From Thermoplasmata archaeon (GTDB taxonomy: Archaea; Thermoplasmatota; JAKEGO01), in NCBI GenBank assembly GCA_022615805.1, contig JAKEGO010000168.1, positions 1-7,225 of the forward strand: a DNA stretch of 7,225 nt. The letters are read 5' to 3'. Made by a program: the position numbers and the translations under genes. Numbering within the stretch: the first letter of the stretch is position 1; every line of letters starts with the position of its first letter. Below the pieces are notes generated by a model, which was not told the DNA's origin, made no database searches, and was given only the letters and a program-made list of their open reading frames with translations. Below are positions 1 through 5,772 of this stretch, in pieces.

Positions 1-142
1 TATCGATGGCTTCTCCGATGGTCGCGAAGTCCGCCCAGGGCTCCATGTCATCATCCACGACGATGGTACTCGCAGATGACAATCCCGACAGGGCGATCGA
101 TAAGAATACGAACGTGGATACTATTAGCATATACCTTTGCAT
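1..142 (-). CDS. Secreted parallel beta-helix (PbH1/NosD-like) protein, N-terminal fragment
   Basis: Only the first 47 codons are in the window; the gene continues beyond the left edge. The start ATG at 142-140 is fixed by a strong Shine-Dalgarno sequence nine bases upstream. Residues 1-25 form a signal peptide: Arg3, then a hydrophobic core (LIVSTFVFLSIALSGL) ending in SSAS. The mature start, TIVVDDD followed by W-A-D-F-A-T-I-G-E-A-I-D, matches the opening of archaeal right-handed beta-helix proteins, which commonly begin with a V-DDD strand and an F-x-T-I-x-E-A-I-D helix before the stacked PbH1 coils. Such proteins are exported and often bind or modify surface polysaccharide; which it does here cannot be told because the repeats are outside the window. 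It is transcribed away from the transposase remnant. Weak TATA-like sequences on the minus strand near 213-224 and 238-245 are possible promoters, but neither is convincing. The signal peptide is secure; the beta-helix assignment rests on the short conserved start only. Confidence 0.75.
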   Translation of the reverse strand, partial: MQRYMLIVSTFVFLSIALSGLSSASTIVVDDDMEPWADFATIGEAID

Positions 143-148
143 CTTAAT

Positions 149-158
149 CCCCCTCCTC
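149..158 (-). promoter_or_regulatory. Shine-Dalgarno sequence of the beta-helix protein gene
   Basis: The minus strand reads GAGGAGGGGG here, an excellent match to the archaeal 16S rRNA 3' end (complement of CCTCC). Nine bases separate the GGAGG core from the ATG at 142-140. It decides the start of the partial gene and implies a transcript with a real 5' leader, unlike the leaderless genes at 5583 and 5773. Confidence 0.75.
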
Positions 159-245
159 GATCCGATTTTCCGTAGAAAAGGATCACGATGTATTGCCCCG
201 TCTGTTCTGCACACGTAAATATCGGAGGATTCGTCCCTCATAAAT

Positions 246-945
246 CTATCCTTCGATCCTGGCATAGCACACCTCCCTTGGAACCTGGTAATCCAAAGCG
301 GAGTGGTCCCGTCGCGTGTGGTACTCCACCTGAACTCGTCGAGGCTCTTCTGCAGTTCGACCGTGTCCGTCGGTTCCTTCCACATCAGCCACTCCTCCTT
401 GAGCGTCCTCACGAGACGCTCGACGAGGCCCTGCGCCTTGGCTGTTCGCGCAGGGCCGTGCTTCCATGGGACCTCGCACTCCTCGAGAACGCGAATGCAT
501 CACGGTTCGCGAACTCATGCCATTGTCGGTGTGCAACACAATCGGAGTCCGCTCCGAGAGCATACCTTCGTAGCAACGTAGCGTCGTGAACGCAGTCCTG
601 TCCATCGCCGACATCATGTATGGTACGTACCTGGAGTGTGCTGTCGAGCGTCTGGTAAATCTCGAACCTTTGCTTCCAATCCACAACGTTGTCGTGTCCG
701 GCGATCCAGACCTCGTTTGGACCAGAAACCTCGATCCTCTCGTACTGTTTCCTGCACCACCCCTTCCTTTCGGCACGCGCAGCCCGAGCTCCCTCAGCAT
801 CCTGTACACTGTTCCCCTGCCAGTGTCTTCGCGGACGAGGCCGCAGTCGGCGCAGTACCTGCGTCTATCCACGGTCGAGCAGGCGGTGCCGATCGGGCGC
901 AGGAATGCCTTTCCGGTCGCCGAGGTGTGTCCGCAGGTCAGATCC
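246..945 (-). pseudogene. Decayed IS481/IS3-like DDE transposase (rve fold), multiple frameshifts
   Basis: This is a broken insertion-sequence transposase. Conserved blocks can be read in order, but in changing frames: TVYRMLRELGLRVPKG at about 812-768 (end of the helix-turn-helix part), then KQYERIEVSGPNEVW and HDNVVDWKQRF at 750-664, YVPYMMSAMDR to TPIVLHTDNG at 629-519, HEFANRDAF from 519, AKAQGLVERLVRTLKEEW to LDEFR within 490-329, and EYHTRRDHSALDYQVPREV to the stop at 246. HTDNG carries the second catalytic Asp and the VERLVRTLKEEW helix the Glu, while the first Asp is probably in the GHDNVVDW block. An intact family member would be about 300 residues in one frame. Upstream, about 941-868 in another frame has a weak match (GIPAPDRHRLLDRG) to the region before the DNA-binding helix, so the right boundary is approximate. 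No terminal inverted repeats or target duplication could be recognised. A functional protein is very unlikely. The class is secure; the exact IS family is not. Confidence 0.85.
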
Positions 946-965
946 TCACCCCCGCGGGTGTATAT

Positions 966-994
966 CGTTGGATGTTTAATAATTATCGGATGTT
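966..994. repeat. AT-rich patch with two direct GGATGTT copies
   Basis: The plus strand has GGATGTT at 970-976 and again at 988-994, 18 bases apart, each preceded by ATCG or TATCG, inside an AT-rich patch (TTTAATAATTAT) that stands out from the GC-rich surroundings. It lies just upstream of the transposase remnant, where a promoter or insertion-sequence end would be expected. It may be a relic operator, an IS end or chance; the spacing of about two helical turns is the only hint of function. Confidence 0.25.
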
Positions 995-1006
995 CCCAGC
1001 TTCCTA

Positions 1007-1171
1007 TCGCCCATGCATGAGCAGGCGCCTTCGAAAGGGGGGCCTAGGACGGGACGAGGCCTCGTAGAATGACGGCAACAGGAGGATGTCCGTGATTCCC
1101 CCGCTCACGTCGGAATCCTGGCGGAGATCGATGAGAACGCCTTGAACAGGCGGGATCGGTGGTGGCCCACC
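1007..1171 (-). pseudogene. Possible remnant of a paralogue of the large protein's C-terminus
   Basis: Directly after the TGA of the 152-residue gene, the same minus-strand frame stays open for 55 codons to a TAG at 1006-1004. It contains VLIDLRQDS followed by DVSGGITDILLLP. The end of the 1313-residue protein reads VLIDISHDG, then 12 residues later DISLEGGKEHLLVP. The order and the key positions (VLID, D, D-I/V-S, GG, LL-V/L-P) agree, and several matching codons differ only at the third base, as expected for diverged homologous coding DNA. There is no plausible start codon or ribosome binding site, and the reading becomes proline- and arginine-rich and non-protein-like after LPSFYEASS. It may be debris of a second copy of the operon, a lost extension of the 152-residue gene, or coincidence. 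Nothing else gene-like was seen between the transposase remnant and position 1172. Confidence 0.35.
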
Positions 1172-1181
1172 TCAGAGGTGG
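1161..1181. repeat. Overlapping inverted repeats across the stop codon of the 152-residue gene
   Basis: Three arms, GGTGG (1161-1165), CCACC (1167-1171) and GGTGG (1177-1181), form two mutually exclusive palindromes. The larger, 1167-1181, is a perfect 7-1-7 palindrome containing the TGA stop; in RNA it would fold as a five-pair stem with a five-base loop. No U-run follows on the minus strand, so it is not a standard terminator. It could protect the 3' end of the operon transcript, or be chance in GC-rich DNA. Confidence 0.35.
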
Positions 1182-1630
1182 ACCTTCTCGATCGTCTCCT
1201 CGAAGACCTCGGTCATGTAGTTCCCTGGCGTGTACGTGAACGTCTGGGAGAAGTGCTCGCTCTCCGTGTCGAAATCGACCGTGACCTCGATCACGTAGTC
1301 CTCGTGCTGGTTCCCGACGTAGTGCATCTTGAACTCGTGGGCATCGCGGGGCGATATCTGGGAGACCTCATCGGACTCGTCGAGGAATGTCCGCGTCGAG
1401 TTCATAACGAGGACGTGGACGTTCACCTGCTCCGCGTTCACGGTGCCCCTGTTCTCCAGCTTGACGTGGACATTGATGATGCCGGTGCTCCCCTCGCGGT
1501 AGACCGTCATGACGCGTATCTCCGTTCGGGGGATGACGAAGATCCAAAGGGAGGCGACGACGAGGATGGCGACGACGGCGATCGCGAGTGCGACCGCGGC
1601 TTTCCTCTTACGTGACATCCCGTACATCAT
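1172..1630 (-). CDS. Small membrane-anchored protein with extracytoplasmic beta-sandwich
   Basis: The 152-residue product starts with a basic cluster (RKRK, residues 7-10) and one hydrophobic segment at about 11-33 (AAVALAIAVVAILVVASLWIFVI), so by the positive-inside rule the C-terminal 115 residues face outward. This part is rich in beta strands: EIRVMTVYREG, IINVHVKLENRG at 51-62, QVNVHVLVMNST at 68-79, then ISPRDAHEFKM at 92-102 and VIEVTVDFDTES. A strand ending in L-E-N-R-G-T and a later P-x-x-x-H-x-F strand recall CARDB or FxLYD type immunoglobulin-like domains, but no family can be named firmly. There is one N-glycosylation sequon (N77-S-T) and no cysteine. The ATG at 1630 lies five bases after a perfect SD sequence that overlaps the stop of the 1313-residue gene; the next ATG (1627) is also possible. 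Overlap and order suggest translational coupling, so it may tether or assist the large secreted protein. That role is inference. Confidence 0.85.
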   Translation of the reverse strand: MMYGMSRKRKAAVALAIAVVAILVVASLWIFVIPRTEIRVMTVYREGSTGIINVHVKLENRGTVNAEQVNVHVLVMNSTRTFLDESDEVSQISPRDAHEFKMHYVGNQHEDYVIEVTVDFDTESEHFSQTFTYTPGNYMTEVFEETIEKVHL

Positions 1631-1635
1631 CCATG

Positions 1636-1643
1636 ATCACCTC
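1636..1643 (-). promoter_or_regulatory. Shine-Dalgarno sequence overlapping the upstream stop codon
   Basis: The minus strand reads GAGGTGAT, an eight-base match to the 16S rRNA 3' end. Its first two bases are also the last two of the TGA stop (1644-1642) of the large gene. Spacing to the ATG at 1630 is five bases and to the ATG at 1627 eight bases. An out-of-frame ATG at 1634 is too close to be used. The arrangement favours re-initiation by ribosomes finishing the large gene. Confidence 0.8.
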
Positions 1644-4600
1644 AGCCCAGCAGGGTCAGGAGCACCGTCGAGATGGCGTCCGGCACCAGCAGGTGCTCCT
1701 TTCCCCCCTCAAGGGAGATGTCGTTCACGCCCATCGTCCCGACGCCCGGCAACCAGCCGTCGTGCGATATGTCGATGAGCACGGCCTTCCCGTCGCGACC
1801 GCCCATCAGGTCGATCTCGAAGTCGAGGTCCATCCTGACGTCGCCCGACCTGCGGGCGTCGACCGATATCACTGGCAGCGCACCGACGGTCATCCTGATG
1901 TTCACCGTCAGGTGCTCCACGTCCTCCGCGTATATCTCGAGCGAGTCGATCTGGAACTCCTCACGAAGTGGCAGGTCCGAGTAGCGCATCAGCAGGGTGT
2001 CGATGTCCCCCTCGACGTGCAGCGTCCCGCCCGAAAGAAAGACCCTCGTGAGGGTGCCAAGCCCCTCGGCGAAGATCTCGAGGTCGCCGTTCTGGCCGAT
2101 GTTGTGGCCGTCGATCGAGACCATGGCGGACGCCCCTGGGGAGGACATGACTATCTCGACCGTCGGCAGGCCCTGCAGGGGGGACGGGTCGTCGATGTCG
2201 TAATCCGGGTCCGCGGTGACGTCGAGGGAGAGCGCGGACGGCACGTCGCGGGCGACGAGGTGGGTGTGGTACCATCTCCCCTCCACCTCCTTGCCGATGT
2301 CGAGCATAAGGCGGGGGATCCCTCCCTCGCCCTCCCACGTGAGGTGGTTCTCGTTCGTAACATCGTACTCGAGATCGCCGGACATCGGCGGGTCGGATGC
2401 ATAGAGGGTGAGCGACGTGACCGGGCGCCCGTGCCTCGTGGTCGAGAGATATATCCGGCCGATGCTCTTCGTCATCACGAAGGCGACGGTCCCGAGGAAC
2501 CTGTCCAGGCCGTTGTCCATGATCTCCTGCGTGATGTTCATTTCGATGTGCAGGTTGGTCTGGTTCTGGATGCCGTCGATGAAGAGGAAGAGGTCCCGCC
2601 CGGCGAGGCCGTTGACGTCCACCAGGAGCCAGTCGAACTCGGACGAGAAATCCTCGACGTCGAGCGTGATGTCGGTCGTCTTCCCATGGACGCGGGACTC
2701 GATGTCCAGGAGCTTCGGCAGGCCATTCAGGAATATCCTGGCGTGGATGACGGTCTCGCCAGCGATCTCGTCACGCCTCATGGAGACGCCGTGCGTCCAC
2801 TGGACCGGCGCCAGCAGGGATGTGTCGCCGACCTCGATCTCCGCCACGATGTTCAGGTTGTAGGTGGATAGGTAGTCGAACCTGTCGTTCGATCCGATGT
2901 CCTTCAGGATGTCGACGCCGCCCTGGGTGACGTTGCTGAGCATGTTCGTCACGGAGTCGCCCATGGTGGCGACACCCACGAGGACGGCGCTCAGGTCGAA
3001 GATCGAGGAGATGTCCCCGATGCTGGGCACCTCGATGTCCCCGCTCCCCAAATCGGTGGTGAGGGTCATGTCGATGGAGCGCGGGAGAGGGTTCACCGCG
3101 GCCTTGATGAACGTGTCCGTGAGGGAATCGTTGACCGAGACATATAGCGGGTACTTGTCTCCCAGCTCGTAGGCGAACCTGGTCCCGTTGGTCGTGTCGT
3201 ACCTGACCGACGATATGTCGGTGAGGCGCGCCGCCACGGTCGTGGTGTCGGCCGTCCTCTTGAGGAGCACGTACCTTCCCGGGAGTTTGACGAGGGAGTT
3301 GTCGGTGATGGCGATCTCGAGCGAGCCGAGCGTCCCCTCGAAGTCGAGCGCGAACGTGCCGTTCGCGTGCCGCAGATGGAGCGCTTCCGGGAAGTCCTCC
3401 ATCCGCAGCATCATGTACGTGCCGTTGATGTTCCCCACGAAGATGACGTCGCCCAGCGCCTGGCCGCCCGCGGTCGTGATATCGAGCGAATCGTCGGTGA
3501 CGGTGATGTTGACGACGTCCGGGAGCGACTCGATCTTGAGGGTCCCGTCCTCCCCGGTCCCGCCCCCGCCGTTCCATACGGCGTCCTGGTCCACGAACGT
3601 GAAGTAGAAGGCCCTCCTCCCCGAGAGCGAGAGGTCGACCGTCGTATCGTTGCCGAAGAACAGCTGGGTGTCGCCCACGCCCTGGATGCGCCCGGAAAGC
3701 GGGGTCTCTGTCGCGTGCCCGAGGTCGCGGAAGAAGGCGAAGAAGTCGCGCTCCTCGTCACCCTCCTCCGGCCGGAGGTAGACGTACCTGTCGTTCGTGT
3801 ACCAGAACTCGGCGCCCCCCAGGAAGTCGCCCATCAAGTTCAACCTGAACCAGCCCCGGTCGGAAGGCATGTTGAACATGCGGTCGCTGATCGAGCGCAG
3901 CGTGTTGCCGACGCCCCAGAAACCCTTGTAGAAGTATCCCACGGCAGCATTGAGGAGCTGGGTGAACAGGTCGCCCCCGGAGATCGTGACGTTCGAGGCC
4001 GACCCCGCGTCGAAGGTGCCCCTGAGGCTGAGGTGCCTCGGCATGCCCCAGATGTCGAGGTGCATGACCCTGTACTCCAAGTCGGGGTCGGGCTCCTGGG
4101 GGTAGGGACCCGGTGGCAGGTCGTAGAGGTACTCGGTATAGTTGAACCTGCCGAGGCGCGATGAGGAGTCCATGCTCAGCCTGCTCTGCGTCGTCTCGTT
4201 CGTCGACTCGTTCCGAAGCCGCAACTGCAGCCTGTGGGGCATGTCCTCTATATCGACGTGAGCATAGAAGCTCTCATTCTCCCTGGCGTCGAAGTAATCG
4301 ACGTCGATGTCGGTCGGACCGCCGAAGGTCTCGTTGTTCTCGGGGTAGAACCAGGTGATGTTGTCGAAAGCCGTGTTCTTGCTCCTCGTGTCGAGCGTGA
4401 GGTTGCCGAGCCCGGGCAGCAGACCGTTGGAGTCCATCTGGTCCGGCATGATGTCGGCCGAGATCCAGGATATCTCCTTCCAGGCATATTGATCGTTGCC
4501 CGCGTTCGTGACGTTGCCTATGCCGGCCATCAGGCCGACGTTGCGGAGGTCCTCGGGGGGATACCTCTCCCCGGTATCGGGCTGGTCGATCCCGGCCGCC

Positions 4601-5583
4601 TGGAGGATCGGGTTGATGATAGGCTGGAGGACATTCGGTATGAGGAAGGCCGCATATACCGTGCTCGGCCCCCATTCGATGACGTACGGACCCTCGATGG
4701 CCTCGTCGATGGATTCGTAGATGCCGGTCAGGTCGAGGTTGAAGAGGTTCATTATCGTGTCGTAGCCCAGGTCGCTGAGGTAGACGTTCATCAGCAGTGA
4801 GAGGGAGAAGTGCTCAGGTATCCTCTCGATGAAGGAGAACTGCAGCATGACGAGGTAGTTCCTGTTGTCGAACGACGCGGCCTTGACGACGCCAACGTCG
4901 AGGGGGACGCGGTCGTTCGCGCCCGGACCGGGGTTGAGGTTCTCGACCTGCATCGCGAGGCCGATGAACATGTCGAGGTTGAATGTCTGGGGCGGAAGCG
5001 CAACGGCGAGTTCGATGTTGATCTCCCTCGGCTCCAGCTTCAACCGGACGCGGATGTCGTTCCCGTCGACGTCCCCCGTCCCGGGGTCGCCGTCGACGTC
5101 GACGTATGTCCAGTCGAGGTCGGTCGGGAGCAGCCGTAGGTTCAGCGCGGACCCCTCCTGCCACTGGCCAGGGCCGTCGCCGTACTTGAAGTAGACATAG
5201 TACTCGAGCGGGTTGTTCAATAGGAAATCCCACAGGGACGTGTACCCGGCGAGGGGCTCGTTCAGGACGGTGTCGACCATCTCCTGCCGCGCGGGTCCGA
5301 CCCATGGAACGGAACGCACGTCATCGCTGTCGCCGCTGCTGTCGATGAGGGATACCCGGGCGTAGGGCTGCTCGCGGATCTCGCTCAGCACGCCCTCCGT
5401 CTGCTGGACGATCTCCGTGCTCGTCCGGCGAGTCTCGATCGACGCGAGAAGCTCGGCGACGTCCGCGTGCACTCCGAAGTCGGCGCTGTCAGGGAACCGA
5501 AGGCTCTCGCCCGCCGCGAGGGGCATGGCGATGGCGCCGAGAAGAAGGAGCACCGCGAGGACGGCTGAACGCTTGGGAGTCAC
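1642..5583 (-). CDS. Giant secreted, acidic, cysteine-free beta-repeat protein, family unknown
   Basis: The 1313-residue product has a clear Sec signal peptide (residues 1-24: K4-R5, then AVLAVLLLLGAIAMPLA) and no other membrane segment or C-terminal anchor. I do not recognise the family. The mature chain is almost entirely predicted beta strand, with alternating hydrophobic and polar residues. By hand count it has no cysteine, about 125 Asp and 75 Glu against about 68 Arg and only 19 Lys, so it is strongly acidic. A motif of hydrophobic-Pro-x-x-hydrophobic-x-hydrophobic recurs at Pro 256, 449, 515, 688, 732, 834, 956, 1090, 1115, 1140 and 1237, suggesting degenerate beta modules. Residues 162-176 form an Asp/Gly loop (DVDGDPGTGDVDGND) like calcium-binding loops. 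Eighteen N-x-S/T sequons all lie between 357 and 1018. The start is GTG at 5583, about 25 bases after a TATA-like box and with no SD, so the transcript is probably leaderless. It is first in an operon with the membrane-anchored 152-residue gene. A surface coat, adhesin or lipid/ligand-carrying role is conceivable; none is shown. Confidence 0.93.
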   Translation of the reverse strand: MTPKRSAVLAVLLLLGAIAMPLAAGESLRFPDSADFGVHADVAELLASIETRRTSTEIVQQTEGVLSEIREQPYARVSLIDSSGDSDDVRSVPWVGPARQEMVDTVLNEPLAGYTSLWDFLLNNPLEYYVYFKYGDGPGQWQEGSALNLRLLPTDLDWTYVDVDGDPGTGDVDGNDIRVRLKLEPREINIELAVALPPQTFNLDMFIGLAMQVENLNPGPGANDRVPLDVGVVKAASFDNRNYLVMLQFSFIERIPEHFSLSLLMNVYLSDLGYDTIMNLFNLDLTGIYESIDEAIEGPYVIEWGPSTVYAAFLIPNVLQPIINPILQAAGIDQPDTGERYPPEDLRNVGLMAGIGNVTNAGNDQYAWKEISWISADIMPDQMDSNGLLPGLGNLTLDTRSKNTAFDNITWFYPENNETFGGPTDIDVDYFDARENESFYAHVDIEDMPHRLQLRLRNESTNETTQSRLSMDSSSRLGRFNYTEYLYDLPPGPYPQEPDPDLEYRVMHLDIWGMPRHLSLRGTFDAGSASNVTISGGDLFTQLLNAAVGYFYKGFWGVGNTLRSISDRMFNMPSDRGWFRLNLMGDFLGGAEFWYTNDRYVYLRPEEGDEERDFFAFFRDLGHATETPLSGRIQGVGDTQLFFGNDTTVDLSLSGRRAFYFTFVDQDAVWNGGGGTGEDGTLKIESLPDVVNITVTDDSLDITTAGGQALGDVIFVGNINGTYMMLRMEDFPEALHLRHANGTFALDFEGTLGSLEIAITDNSLVKLPGRYVLLKRTADTTTVAARLTDISSVRYDTTNGTRFAYELGDKYPLYVSVNDSLTDTFIKAAVNPLPRSIDMTLTTDLGSGDIEVPSIGDISSIFDLSAVLVGVATMGDSVTNMLSNVTQGGVDILKDIGSNDRFDYLSTYNLNIVAEIEVGDTSLLAPVQWTHGVSMRRDEIAGETVIHARIFLNGLPKLLDIESRVHGKTTDITLDVEDFSSEFDWLLVDVNGLAGRDLFLFIDGIQNQTNLHIEMNITQEIMDNGLDRFLGTVAFVMTKSIGRIYLSTTRHGRPVTSLTLYASDPPMSGDLEYDVTNENHLTWEGEGGIPRLMLDIGKEVEGRWYHTHLVARDVPSALSLDVTADPDYDIDDPSPLQGLPTVEIVMSSPGASAMVSIDGHNIGQNGDLEIFAEGLGTLTRVFLSGGTLHVEGDIDTLLMRYSDLPLREEFQIDSLEIYAEDVEHLTVNIRMTVGALPVISVDARRSGDVRMDLDFEIDLMGGRDGKAVLIDISHDGWLPGVGTMGVNDISLEGGKEHLLVPDAISTVLLTLLG

Positions 5584-5603
5584 GAGTTGATGAGCGATTC
5601 CCG

Positions 5604-5611
5604 GTTTATAA
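5604..5611 (-). promoter_or_regulatory. TATA box of the large surface-protein operon (leaderless)
   Basis: The minus strand reads TTATAAAC, preceded by the purine-rich AACAAGCG where a TFB recognition element would sit. Its centre is about 25 bases before the GTG at 5583, close to the archaeal TATA-to-transcription-start distance. Transcription would therefore begin at or next to the start codon. No SD sequence lies between (the sequence just before GTG is CTCATCAACTC), which agrees with a leaderless message. Confidence 0.65.
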
Positions 5612-5742
5612 CGCTTGTTGTAAGACCTTTCCTCGTATTGCGAACGATGTACTGGCCGTCGGATACGCGGGCATGTGTCGCTGAGCCCCTTGGCGTCCCT
5701 CGGAGCCGCGCTTCCCTTGCGTCCTCGGACGATGCATCAACA

Positions 5743-5750
5743 TTAATAAC
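5743..5750 (+). promoter_or_regulatory. TATA box of the ABC transporter operon (leaderless)
   Basis: TTAATAAC lies in an AT-rich patch (ATCAACATTAATAAC) within GC-rich DNA, centred 27 bases before the ATG at 5773. No SD sequence occurs between it and the start (GTATCCCCGGCCCA), so this transcript is probably also leaderless. It faces away from the TATA box at 5604-5611; about 130 bases separate the two, room for a shared regulator, although I see no clear operator there. Confidence 0.65.
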
Positions 5751-5772
5751 GGCGCGGGGTATCCCCGGCCCA

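Noticed and set aside
220..990. TATCGGA at 220-226 and 984-990 as a target-site duplication flanking the transposase remnant
   Set aside because: Both copies have the same orientation, but a seven-base match between two windows of about 50 bases is expected by chance fairly often, and no terminal inverted repeats lie next to them.
860..1000. Zinc-ribbon-like cysteines (TCGH ... CADC) in the open frame running into the transposase remnant
   Set aside because: The frame has no start codon, and the segment is better explained as an out-of-frame reading of the decayed transposase N-terminus; a weak match to the expected region (GIPAPDRHRLLDRG) is visible in another frame.
1055..1064. Ten-base perfect palindrome CGAGGCCTCG
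   Set aside because: It is isolated, without a loop or T-run, and such short palindromes are common in GC-rich DNA.
3367..4164. Long open frame on the plus strand opposite the large gene, and other long frames across 1588-2871 and 2771-3577
   Set aside because: They are antisense or out-of-frame shadows caused by the GC-rich third positions of the 1313-residue gene. They are low-complexity (Arg, Val, Glu, Asp, Gly, Pro-rich) and show no domain.
5587..5772. An in-frame extension of the ATPase upstream of 5773
   Set aside because: The extension contains the TATA box of the operon and reads unlike an ABC protein. The normal family N-terminus begins exactly at the ATG at 5773.
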